From: Leucaena leucocephala
Lineage: Eukaryota > Streptophyta > Magnoliopsida > Fabales > Fabaceae
Assembly (NCBI GenBank): GCA_037074615.1
Contig: CM073551.1
Location: 17,483,750-17,547,749, forward strand
DNA length: 64,000 bases
Direction: 5' to 3'
Below are positions 33,300-45,566 of the stretch, in pieces. Under the pieces are notes generated by a model. The model was not told the origin of the DNA and did no database searches. It worked only from the letters and a program-made list of their open reading frames with translations. The translations under genes and the position numbers were made by a program. Within the stretch, counting starts at the first letter, position 1, and each line of letters begins with the position of its first letter.

Positions 33300-36200
33300 A
33301 AACCATACATATTATTTTTTCGATTCTTAATATAGGACCTATTTAACTAATTTAATTAGATTAATTAAAGAAATTAATTAATTTATTTAATATGATATAT
33401 TTTTTCTAAAATACCATAATTATATTCTTTAACTTCTTCCCTCCCTCTCTTGCTTGATTATTGTTGAGGGAGTATTAATAGGGGTAATTTAAAAAAAAAA
33501 TTGACAAATATAGAAAATAAATCTTATATTTAAGATTAAGATCAACTCCTCCAATTAGACCACTAACATAGAGTTGGTCTAGTAGTGTAAGGTCTCGTTA
33601 GATCTCTATGGGTTTCGAATTCAATTCCTAGAGGAGATACTCATGCTAAAAGTCTAAAACTAGGAAGCCAGGTAATATGATCCAGTTAATATTATAAAAA
33701 TACTCCTCAATTAGATCTTATATTAAATATCGATAAATAGTAGTAAAATAAAGTGTCAAATATTATTGTACAAATTTTCAAAACTAAACCAAATAAAGTC
33801 ATTGTCCTTAACATTGATATACTATTGTCCAAAATTAAATAAATCACATAAAGTACAAACTAAACAGTAAACTTTAGCAACATCAACCTATGATTATCAT
33901 TTTCAACTTCATGACTAATTAATTATCCTCGATATCAGCAATATTTAATTGTGTTGTTATCCTTAAAAGAATGCCAAAAGCCTAAAAGGCTAATTCACTA
34001 ACTACTGAAAAACAGAGAGCTTAATTTAGTGTTAAAAACTAATTAACTAACTTTATCAAAATGCTAAAAGCACCAGCTATCATCCTTAAAAGAAGTGAAA
34101 ATCTATGTTGATTGTTCTTCTATTAGTTCAAGACATCTAAATCTTTTCAATTATCATGCTTAAGAATTAATTTTTTTTAAATAATTTTTTAATCCAGATT
34201 TGTCCATATAAGAATGATCAATAACCACATAATTATTTTAATAATTCTGCATCATGTTGATATAATTTATTTAGGATTAAAATAATTTTGAATAAACACT
34301 ATTTAAATAAAATTAAATAAATATAATTATCAAAATGGTCAAAAGATACATTAAATGAAAAAAAAACCATCATATGCGGGTTTAAATGAGCCGGTCCTTT
34401 TATGGGCAAGACTTTTAAAGAACCGGACTTAAAAGCCCCTTGACCCTAAAATACTATCTTTTTGGAGGTGGAACACTCAATTTTATTCATATAGGATATT
34501 AGTATTGCCTAAAAAAAATAGAGACTTCATCGTACCCTTAAATTATGGATGAACCTAACCCCTTTTTAAAAAATTTTACACACAAAAAAAAACACTCAAT
34601 TTTATAGGGGGCTGAAACAAACCATCCCGTTTTATCGGCACCTAAGTACCAAATAACAACATACCACAAGTTTAAAACCCCTGAACAACCCAAATGCAAG
34701 TTTAAGCCTCTTTAACCAAGAATTTCAAGTAAGCTTGCAGTATTCAAAACCAAATCGAATTGCCTTTAAACTTTATGCACTACTCAATCATCATCCAAAT
34801 AAGAAATTTTCATAATTCTCAAACAAAAAATACTTCGAAAAACTACTAAAAATTCGACCATAATTTGAAAATAACCAAAACTCCCAATTTGATCACATAT
34901 TCCTACTTTTAAAAGGCATTATAGGACTAACCTTAGCAATTAATATCCACACAACGCATTCTATAAATTTCATATATTCCTTCAACCAATTCATCACTCT
35001 CATGCTCCCATTCTATGTACTATAATAGGAGCAGGACCGAGAACAAGCTTTTCATTGTTTAATTTCGTCTCTCTTTCACTCTCATTTATTGCTTCCAAAC
35101 ATGCTAGGCTTTATTTGGCTGCAAAAGTCAATAACACAAACAATGCCTTAAAAAATGGAAAGAAAATCGGAAAAGATCAGATAAGCTCTTCGCCTAGAAA
35201 TTGTTTGATAGGGATTGGAGTTAAGAAAGAAGACTTGTTTGGTGTGTTGGAAAGGTCTATAGATATGAGGCGTGTGGCTATCCCATAGTCCAAGTGTTTT
35301 GTGCTTCTCCAACCATTTACGTTTTAATTTTCTCTCTCCCCTATCTTCAAACATGATCTTATCCTCGCTTTTTTTTTCTCTTTTTTAAAAAATTAGATAA
35401 AAGTCCCTCGTTAAATTTTGTTTGATGAGAAGGATCTAAATTAGAGTATTAATATTGAATATTCTGTATGATGGAGCATCGGTACTTTTTATGTATACAA
35501 ATGTATCAGGTTCTTCTTATTATTAAAATTTTCAACAGGACCTTCAATTTTTATTTTTTTTTGGTAATTGTCTCATCTTATTTTAATGTCCATGCAAAAT
35601 CTCGTCACATCACTCATCTGCACAAGACTTATTATGTAGGGGTTTACGTTATACATGCCCTACAAAATGAGCTACGTATTTTTATAAATTTTATATTATG
35701 TATTGATAATAATATTTAGAAAAAAATTAATTTGCAAATTTCTATAATTTCATCTAATTTTTATTTACCTTTTAGTTTTCCCCTTTCTATTATGCCCTTA
35801 TAGATTCCTTACTTATAGCTATTAGTCACTATACTCATAATTCGTTAATTTATAAGAGAAATAATATTAGTGGTCGATGATGTGTCTCTCCCTTAAAACA
35901 CATTTCAAATAACTTTGTCACATGCATCTAAATAAAACTAAAATCAATCAAATCATATATTTCATATGTTAGTAACGATTATCAGCATAATGATGTTTTT
36001 ATCCTTATTTTGATAATAAATAAATTTTCTTAAATCATTTTATTTTAAAAAGAGTTTTTTTTTTTGTATTTTGTGAAAACTTACATATCGCTTAGTTAGC
36101 ATCCAAACCAACTCTAATGAATAGATTATGAGTATAGGAACTAATGACTATAACTAAGAAAAATATTAGGACTTAATAAAAAGAAAAGAACTACGTTGAT

Positions 36201-37200
36201 CTAATTAAAAATTAGATAAAACTACAAAGATTAAAAAAATTAATAATTAATAGGTCATAACTTGTATTACTAATAATTAAAAGTTAAAAAATCAATGTCA
36301 ATGATTATGCAATTAAGTTTTGTTTTTTCTTTAATTATTTGATACATAATATTATTATATCATATTTAAACATTATCATGTTCAAGGACTCTATGTAAAA
36401 GAAATGGAGTCTCATCCATTTAGGTCAAGCGCAAATGGTAAAATTAAGTTATCATTGATGCTAGCTTCCTAAAATTACTAATAATACGCAGTATTCCCAA
36501 TGTATCATTACTACTTTAAATTTATTATTATCTCTTATCCTTAATATAAGAGTTAGATAATTAATTTGGATAAATTAAGAAAGTTAGTTATATTAGTTAT
36601 TGGTAATATATATGATTTAGTTCTAATAAAAAAATAAATATAATTTAATTTTTTTAAAATGACATCTTTTATCATGACTACCTTTACATGAAAACTTTTT
36701 AATATCTATAAACAACAAGAATACTTTGGGAAAAAATAAAAAAAATGGGGTACAAAGTGATTGGAGTCTTATATTTAGCATCAAATCTAACCTTTTAACT
36801 AATTTTTATATTAAAGAAGGAGTATTATATTTAAATTATATATAAGTACATTTGTAACATCTTAAAGATTAAATTATAATTTTTAAAATATGATTGACAT
36901 TTAATAAATAATACCAACAATAATTTATACTTACTATAATTAAATACATACAACACACACATAATATGAATAGGATTTTGATATACATGATAGAAACCCT
37001 TGAATCTAAAATATTACTTACAACGTACTCATAAAATATTAAATAAAATTCATGAATTTCGTATTAGACATGATAGTTTAAATATAATATTTTCAAATTT
37101 TCTTATAACTTTTCATTATGAATATATATATTTTACTTGAGGTCACACTAAATCTAGGTCAATACATTTGCCAAATACATGCATGGAGAGAAGAGATTTT
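33300..37200. other. Intergenic DNA with MITE remnants
   Basis: No supported gene. It holds Stowaway-like traces (33305-33475, 36530-36830) and a tRNA-like repeat remnant at 33560-33690 (GGTTTCGAATTCAATTCC). An open frame at 35055-35288 lacks an ATG at its start and is not recognised. Confidence 0.45.
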
Positions 37201-37204
37201 TTTT

Positions 37205-37395
37205 TGGTAGAGTCTAGGCGTAGTCCATCAACCAATAGTTAGAGACTAATCTTCCTAAGACATAGAGATAACCAAATGGGTTTTGCTTCTCCCAACATAA
37301 TTTTTTTTTGTATTTACACAGCTTAATTCAAACCTAGGACATCATATTTAAGAGACATAATCATCTACTATTTATGTTAGACTTTATTGGTTATA
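37205..37395 (-). mobile_element. SINE family B, copy
   Basis: In reverse it reads AACCAATAAAGTCTAACATA, CCTAGGTTTGAATTAAGC (B-box region), then TTAGTCTCTAACTATTGGTT and GACTCTACCAAAAAAAAA. The A-rich 3' tail is conserved; the target duplication is unclear. Confidence 0.7.
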
Positions 37396-37399
37396 GATG

Positions 37400-38445
37400 A
37401 TATTTTTTTTTATAGAATATTGTTCAAATAATATATTCTAAATAGAGATATTTTGTTTTTGTTCATTGAGATACAAAAACGTTAGCATCCACATAATAAA
37501 AATTATCAGACAATGTTATGAATTTTGTGTAAATATATGTTAGACAGTTTCATTCAAGTGTATCATTGGATTTGGAAATGGGAAGGCAATAAATGAGTGG
37601 AACCATATTTGAAAAAGAATTGTGTGGTGAATTGAAGATCCAGGTGTTCTCATAGAGAATATAATCTTAATTTAACCAAACAATGCCAAGCAATTGAAGT
37701 TGACAATGTTGGATGCTGTCGCTCGTTGTGATTGATTCTGTCCAAATATTATTGACCCCATTGATAATAATAACTGATTTAACAAACCATCGATCTAATC
37801 CAAATGGGACTCACTTCAGATTTCAGTTTCCGTGTGAAGCTGCACATGTATATTCATAAGCCATCAGCACATTAATAATGTCGAAATGAAAACACGTTTA
37901 TTTTGTTGACTTGTGGGAGATCATGATCATTGAAGTGTGAATGTGGAATATTAAAAAAGTAACATGAAAGTGGGATATTCATAAGTAACGGTGATCCGGT
38001 AGTTGTTCATTTTTGGAATATAAGAGTCCCGCATCAAATGAATAGAAAAAAGATTGAAATAATACTTATGAACATACATGTGCAGCTTCTCAATCATAGT
38101 TAAAATAATACTCCATCTATTCCTTAACTGGGTCATCAGTTCCTTAGTTTGACCAACTGATCTAAGTTGGGTTTTAATATGATAGTTTTATTGTATCTAA
38201 AAGTAACAAAAATGCGGGATATCCTTCTCCATTCTTAAGTAAAAATGTTACCTATGATATATATATATATATACACGCACTTACATACTTATGATATGGA
38301 CACACATTTTTTACAAGTATATGCAAAATGATCATCATCATGCTAATAAAAAGAAAACCATACCAAAAAATTTCCTAGCCATTTTATATTTTTTCTATCA
38401 AAACCATGATTTTAGTATAACCTAACGGGAACAACTTCTAACTGA
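37400..38445. other. Intergenic DNA
   Basis: AT-rich, nothing recognised apart from a short (AT)n run at about 38257-38271. Confidence 0.4.
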
Positions 38446-38448
38446 TGT

Positions 38449-38937
38449 GTTTGAATTAGCTTTTGGAGAATATATTTTTTAAGGAAGAATAGATTTTGAG
38501 TATAATAGATTTTGTGAAAAATCTATTTTTTATTGGTGCGTTTGGATTAACTTTTAGAGAGTCAATTTTATAAATAAATGAATTATTAGAAGTGGTTTCC
38601 TTAACTTTTCTAAACTATGATTTTGGTAGAAAAATATATTGTGGGAAAAAAATTAGTATTTGGATAGTTCATTGATTTTGTTGAAAATTAATTGTGGGAA
38701 AAAGTTAGTGTTTGTATAGTTTATTAGTTTTGATGAAAAATTGATTGTAGGAAAAATTAATGTATAGATAGTTTATTGATTTTCGTGAGAAATTAATTGT
38801 AAAATATGTGGGTGTTTGGATTATTTGATCCAAAACCATGGTTTGGATTAAAAAATAATTTTTTTCACAAAATATATTCTACTCAAAATCTATTTTACAG
38901 ATTCTATTTTACTTATAATCTAATCTAAACACACCCT
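38449..38937. mobile_element. MITE-like element with inverted termini
   Basis: The left end GTGTTTGAATTAGC and the inverse of the right end (GTGTTTAGATTAGA) form terminal inverted repeats. Internal copies of TAGATTTTGAGTATAATAGA and its inverse (AATATATTCTACTCAAAATC) extend the symmetry. No coding sequence. Confidence 0.55.
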
Positions 38938-38967
38938 AAATTCAAACACACGTTTTCACGAAATATA

Positions 38968-39442
38968 GTGCGTGTTTGGTAAACCTCAAAACTGAGGTTT
39001 TAAAAGGGCTTTTGGCTCAAACTTTAGTTTAAAAGTTTTTCAAAACAAACAGCCATATTTGTCCAAAAGGGCTTTTGGACTAAATTATGGTTTAAAACTA
39101 AGGTTTTGGATAAGCTATTGAGACTAACTTCTAGTACAGTAAAAGAGTTTATGGATTATCCAATTACTATTTTACCCTTATTTTTTTTACACCCTCTCCC
39201 CTCTATCCTCTCCACCCTCACTCCTCTCTCTTCTCCACTCTCTCCTATTTTTAATAAAATCATACATTTTCTAGTAATTTTCCAATTACAAAAGTCCTTA
39301 TAGTAATAACTATCAAAATACTCATTTATTCAAAACCACTTTTTTTCTATAAGTTATTCTCTAAAAACTTTTTTTTTTAAAACTGTTTAAAAACCCTTTT
39401 TTTCATATGACATTTTCTAAACTCTTATCCAAATATGCCATA
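38968..39442 (-). mobile_element. MITE-like element, family D, copy 2
   Basis: Inverted relative of 26715-27185. Plus-strand CCAATTACTATTTTACCCTT followed by a CT-rich block (ACACCCTCTCCCCTCTATCC, CTCTCTTCTCCACTCTCTCC) is the reverse of the GA-rich block in copy 1. Ends near GTGTTTGGTAAAC and the inverse of TTATCCAAATATGCC. Confidence 0.6.
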
Positions 39443-39444
39443 AA

Positions 39445-40530
39445 CTATGTTTTGAGCAAAACCCAAATTCTCTACTCTATTCCGCACTTACTACACAGAA
39501 GAGAACTGCCCCTCACAACTATGAGGACATTATTGAACCTAATTATGTACTCATGTTAAAAGTATATTAGGCTTAGAATCGTCAAATTTTATACTAAAAG
39601 ATGCATATTTTATTTTGTAACTAATAATTATTATTTTTTATACATCTTAAATAAAGTTTTAAACTTTATTTGCAGATGACTAATTTGGATCCTTCATATA
39701 ATTATAATCAATATCAATATCAAATATAATGTTGGGATTGTGGGAAGTGTTAATGACATGAAAAATCTTCTTAGGTCTTCTTTTTCTTGAGACTTTGGAA
39801 GAAATATATATATATATATATATAAAAGCGGATTTGATACCACATCTTGCTCTATCACCTTAAGGTATTAGGTTTATTAGTATTTATCACTTTTATACAT
39901 ACAAATATATATATATAGGTTTATTCCTAATAATCTCCCTTTAAGTGTAAGTTCACCACCTACTTGTACATACATACAAATATATATATAGTTGACCCTT
40001 CTCCATTTTTCTAAAAGTGGTAAGCCACATAAAATAACCTACTCATTCGGTCCTAAATATAATACCTAATTTATAGTATAAATTATACTACAAAAAAGAT
40101 CTTATATTTAGGACCGGAAGAATATTTTATTTCATTTTCTTAGTTATATTATAAAGGTTTGATCTCTTGACTTCTATTCACATGCCTCCATATTTATATC
40201 ATGTAGCTAGTTGTAACTGGGGTGAAAGCCTATATCAAGAGTTCACAGAGTTCCCCTGTACTTGGGCTTTTATTTGAAAAGCTTCTAAACTATTATCCTA
40301 TGCATGAAGATATCTAGTTTAGAATAAGTAAAATTTATCTAAATAGCAGGAAATGAACATGATTTGACATTAAAGAACCACCATGATGTTTTGAAATAAG
40401 GACTACAACTTTAAACTTATGAATTTTACCAAACTAAACTCCCCCCTTTAATAAGCACAATATCCTCATAATGGAGACAATAATATTCGAGGCACTAAAT
40501 GTGGTTACCTATCTCAATGGGGATTTAGAC
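39445..40530. other. Intergenic DNA
   Basis: No gene seen. Contains an (AT)n microsatellite near 39807-39824 and a short Stowaway-like element listed separately. Confidence 0.4.
40042..40122. mobile_element. Short Stowaway-like MITE
   Basis: TA, then CTCATTCGGTCCTAAATATA at the left, and the inverse (TATATTTAGGACCGGAAGAA) followed by TA at the right. Only about 81 bp, a nearly pure hairpin. Confidence 0.55.
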
Positions 40531-41043
40531 ATTCACTACAAAAAAAAATTAACTTTTAGCAGTGACAAAAGTTGCCACCCCTAAAAGCCCAAAAGTCGCT
40601 GCCACAGTATTAGAAAAAATACTTATCACGGTGCTACTTCACAGCGGTGAAAAGTAAAATCGCCGTAAAAAAAGGTGATGATATATTCGTAAATAAATCT
40701 GTATTTTTGAAACTTTTTATGGAGGTTTTTATACAACCGTCGTTAAAAGTAATACCGAGAACTTATAACGGCGATTTTTAACCACATTATAAGTCTATTG
40801 TTCTGCCTTCCTACCTTCGCCTCTTCATGCCTTATCTACAAAAAAAAAAGTGTACATTTCTTACCTCTTCAGTTCCCAACGTTTCTAGCCATCATTAGGG
40901 AAGGCTAATATATACCTCTTACGAATCGTCTTTTCCTCAATATTAAATACCCTTTCATTGTACTTTTTGTTCCACTTCCTTTTCCTCAATCTGTTTCCTC
41001 TTGTTATTGTCTTTGTCTTATTGTCTTTTCTATTTTTCTTTAC

Positions 41044-41364
41044 ATGGCGTCCTCTTTAGGCTCTTCTCCTTCCCGTTTACATAAAAGATCCCATGATGAT
41101 TTTGAGGACAAGCAACCTCTTCTTAACCCGATGCCTGCTTCGTCATTTTTAAACCTCCTTAAACGTCTAGAATAATTGATAAACCGAATGGATAGTTTGG
41201 AGAACTCAGTTGAAGAGCTCTCCCTTCAGGTAGATAACCTTCAAGAAAGGTTCAATAGTCTCCGTTTTGATCTCCGCCACCAACGTAACCAACAACACTT
41301 CCACTACCCTTCAAATGACCCAGATGACTACCAAAACTCAGATGACTTTGTTCCATCTGATTGA
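41044..41364 (+). pseudogene. Small coiled-coil ORF of the inner CACTA element, with an in-frame stop
   Basis: Starts MASSLGSSPSRLHKRSHDDF at 41044 and would run 106 residues, but codon 44 is TAA (41173-41175). After it the same frame continues with NRMDSLENSVEELSLQVDNL and QERFNSLRFDLRHQRNQQHF, a heptad-like coiled coil, and an acidic tail (DPDDYQNSDDFVPSD). It lies 440 bp inside the left end of the CACTA element in the sense direction. Its function is not known. A DNA- or transposase-binding accessory role, as for TNPA-type proteins, is only a guess. Confidence 0.5.
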
Positions 41365-41968
41365 AAGGCTTCACACCATTCTTTCATCTCCTTTTTTTAT
41401 ACTTTTTAGCACTAATGGATGGGATGTGTTTCTTACAAAATGTAAAGAATAGTCAGTTAGAATATTTTCTAAGGAATAGTCAAACTAGTTAGAATATTTT
41501 CTAAAGTCAATTATTATTGTTTTGATAAATTGTGTACACATATTTCTTAAGAATAAACCTATTATTATATTAAACTGAGTTTGATATCAGCCTAACTCAA
41601 CTCACCCAAAATTTTGGTATAGTTGAAAATGATGCCATATAGGTTGCTCAAAACTCAACAAATATGTAAAGAACTTTTTTTATGGGACATGCATTAATTT
41701 TACCTTGTTTAGTAAGTTGCGCGTTCAGCAATGAGTACCTTAAAGGAAATTGAAAGTGCACATATTTTGGGAAAAAATATTAACCAAGAAGTCTAATTTA
41801 TCTAATAAATTAATAATGCAACAAATTATTAAATATCTTTGGCATACTAGCTTAGTATCTAATTTATTGGATTCAAGATTATATGTTATCTTCAAATAAT
41901 AGGATAAATGGTTTTTACAGTAATTTTTATTAAAAACCACCATTACATATACTTGTAACCGTGTATAA

Positions 41969-44610
41969 TGTAATATCCCGATTTTTGGGTTTAGGAAAAC
42001 TGGGAGATAGTCTGATATGGGTAGGCTGCTAAACTCGTAGTCTCAGGGTAGTAATATGATATGAGCGGATCACTCACCTATATTTGGTAGGAATTCGAGG
42101 GATGAGCTAAGTTCCTCAGGATTTAAAGATGAGTTAAGTCTTTGACCTACAAAATAGGGACAGTTCACCTAGGTTCAAAAAGAGGAATGTAAGAAATATC
42201 CTAAGTTTTAAGCCTAGGAATTCTGCAGGTAGCTAGATATGGGCTAGCTCCTGAGTAAGATAACCTGATATGGGCGGGTTATCGAGCATTTCAATTAATG
42301 ATGACTCCCAAAGAGTTCAGGGGATGAGTTGTTGGAAGAGAATTTCAAGAACTTAAGATGAAGGATAAGAAGAAAAGTAAAGATGCCAGAAAGAGAATTC
42401 AGGAGCATAATCATAATTATGGGAAAGACTGGGCTGTTACCCGATGAGTACCATATTTTACCAGAAAATAGAGAAAATTATGCTGATCATTTCACTGAAC
42501 TATGAAATATGCATATGAGGTCTCTATGAGTATGAAAGAATTAGAAAAATAACCTAGGGCATTCTGGTCATTTCACACAATGGATGGAGATCAGAGAAAA
42601 TTTGATAATAAATTATTATAATTAATATGAGAATTTATGGAGTTGACAGAATTCAAAAAGGAGTCCTGTAGAATTAATTATGGAATTTACGGTGAAAAAA
42701 GACACCGATAAAGGGTTAAAGGAAATGTATGAAATTTTTATCAGGATTTCTGGGTATATGAAACTTTGTAGAAAATTTATTTTATATTATAATAAATTTA
42801 TAAAAATATTATAACAATTAAAGGATGTGTTTAGCATTTATTCTAAGATCAGGGTAATTTAAGGATATCGGTATAAGGAAAGTGCATTGGGATTTGTGCC
42901 AATTAGCTATTAGACCTAAAAGAGGCCCAACATTTAGTCCTAGGCCAGCCCAATAAGTCCCAAAAGTTATCTTGGAGCCCAAGCCCAATAAGGAATAATT
43001 TATGGATTTTTGAAAAGAAAGAAAAAGAGAAAAAAAGAGAATAAAGTAAGAATTAGGGTTGGCACATGGTGGGACCCACAAGGACTTTAAAATGGCTCCA
43101 AAAAGGAGGATTAGGTGTACCAAGGGAGGCCATGCTAGTGATGTCATGGTGGTAAGGTCATGAGTGAAAAGAGAAAAGATATTTCAAGATTAAACCTTTA
43201 ACCATTAGATCAAATAGTTCCTAAGGTGATATTGGCCTTCAATTTTCTCAAGATTTTGCTATAAATACCCCCTTGCCATTCATTCTTCACACCCAAGAGC
43301 TCCTTTAGAGAGAGAAGTGAGTTCTAGAGAAAGAAAGTGGAAGAAAGAAAGTGGAAGAAAGAAAGAAGGAAAGAAGTTCTGGCGGAGCTGGAAGCAATAT
43401 AGAGAAGCAAGAGTTCTGCTAAACTAGCCAGGTAGTAAACTTACCCTAAACTTGTATGTATGATTGATTGTGTTATGACTTGATTGATTGTTGTTAATCT
43501 GTAATTGTTGAAGCTCTGTGTTATGATTGCCTTGGCCAATTGTATTTCATATATCACATGGAAGCATGCACATTATATTATGTTGACACAATCACAAGCA
43601 AGCACAAATATCATCAATGCATACATTGTTTAGTACCGTTTGCTACTGAGATTCCCCCGAATATCATCCCCTATTTATAACCCATTACAGAGAGGTTATG
43701 TCGAAGTGAATTTTGAGAATGCTGTAAGAAGCCGTTATGCTGCCGAATTTCAGACTGAACATAAGGAGATGATACGTACTGTGTACGTAGGTACTGTCTA
43801 AGGAATCTGAAAATGAGTGGACCTAGTCGGTTCATCCAGTCTTTCCTGGGTACTTACGTAGAATGGTAGTTCTCACGGGGATTACCGAATCAGTACAAGA
43901 TCAGTTATTTTTTACAGATGAAGTATAGTAGTTATACTACCGAATTTCAGGCAGGAAAGATATAATAGAGATACGAGGATTTTGTTCATGCCCTATTGTA
44001 TAAAGATTTATTATTTAATGATAAGTATTGTTTGGCATGTTTGATTGATATGTGATTATTGTATGCATAAGGATAGATAGTTGATTGCTGGAATTTGCCA
44101 CCATGAACAATAACTCGTGGTGATATAGTGATGTTTGATCTATAATTAAAAATAGTAAATGATTAAATAAATGTATGATATTTTTATGATAAATAGTAGA
44201 CATACCAAGATTCGATTTGATATATCGAATGTATCATTTGGATATCTACACATGGAGATATAAATTATCAAAGTTGGGACCAAAATGCTGGATTCAGGAG
44301 AAAAATGCTGGATGAACAGTAAAATTGTAACTTTGACTGACGTTGACTTGGACAAGGAATGATCAACGAGTTATTTTTTCTTGAAATAGTATTGAGTTGA
44401 CTTCATGTAGCAATTTGAACCACTGCATTCTGATTTTTCTAGAATTAGTTATGATTTTTCGAAGTCAGGTCACTCATCTGGAATTTACACAACGAACAGT
44501 ACTCGATAAGAGTAAAACTCCAGATTGAGAAATTGGATTTCAATGACCTTGAAAGTGGTTCTAAATACTACTAATTGGTCCCTAAGATGTACGAAAATAA
44601 GGATGTTTCA
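41969..44610 (+). mobile_element. Solo LTR (2,642 bp) of an LTR retrotransposon
   Basis: Begins TGTAATATCCCGATTTTTGG and ends GGATGTTTCA, so TGTAATATCC is nearly the inverse of the 3' end. It is flanked by a perfect 5-bp duplication, TATAA (41964-41968 and 44611-44615). No gag-pol, primer-binding site or second LTR is present, so this is the product of LTR-LTR recombination. A TATA box (CTATAAATA near 43259) followed by a purine-rich leader (43310-43375) looks like the LTR promoter. Long TGTAAYATCC-type LTRs are common in plant Ty3/gypsy chromoviruses; that lineage is an inference. Confidence 0.85.
43259..43269 (+). promoter_or_regulatory. TATA box inside the solo LTR
   Basis: CTATAAATACC, followed at normal spacing by an ATTCATTCTTCACACC start region. 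Consistent with the U3/R boundary of a retrotransposon LTR. Confidence 0.55.
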
Positions 44611-45566
44611 TATAAAGTATTAACATCTAGTAAATGTTAGACTTTTGACCGATATTTTATTAACAACCACCGTTACAAGACTAAAAACTACTGTAAAAAC
44701 CCAGGAAAATTTACTAAACCTAATCCGAGGTGAGATTTAGATTTACTTTTGACATAGTGGCTTGTGGTTCCGTTCTCTGTCCCACCACCACAGACTTGGA
44801 CGGAAGGCATTTTTTATCATTTCCCAAATGTTTTTAGTGACTCTATTGTCGTTCTCATCGTTGTTCACTATCTCCTTCGTCGTTAACTCCCTATTTCTTC
44901 GTTCTCATCTTCAAAGCTGTAAGTCATTGTTTAACTTGTTCATTATTTTGTGGTCTAGTTCTTTATTATGATTAAACTTAAAAGAGACTAAATGAGTTAA
45001 TAAAATATGTAAATGTCTCAATGTGATTATGTAGGCAAATGATTTACTGAAGTGGGTTATGGAGTTTTGGGTGTTTGGTTGCTAAAAAACCAAATTCAGT
45101 TTTGTTCATTTATATTTCTAAATGTTTGAACTATTGTAATAGGTGTTGAAAAACTCCAAAATGAGGCTTTAGGATAGTAGAGATCAAGTTATGAATTTCC
45201 TCTCTTCCTTTATTTAGATAGTATGCTGAGATATGGGAGAACTAAATCTTAGTTAATCTTAAATGTATTTTTAGGACTCAAGATTATGGGACATAAGAGG
45301 AGTTGGATGATTAGGTGATTATAAAATAATCGATAGTTAAAATGATGGTTTAATAGTCGATTTATAGATATAACAAAGACGAATATATGTATGTGCATGT
45401 TATTGGGCCATTGAGGTTTAAAGAGTAGAATATAGTATGCTGTTTTAAGATTCTTTATTTCTAAACAAGTGGCTCAATAAAGTTATAATTTGGGAGATTA
45501 TTTCACTATTTTGAACGGTTAGTTGTATTATATTATTAACTTTATTTATTGTTTTTTGAATAGAGT

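Noticed and set aside
35055..35288. 77-codon frame, possible small secreted peptide
   Set aside because: Begins at TTG rather than ATG, and no recognisable signal peptide or family.
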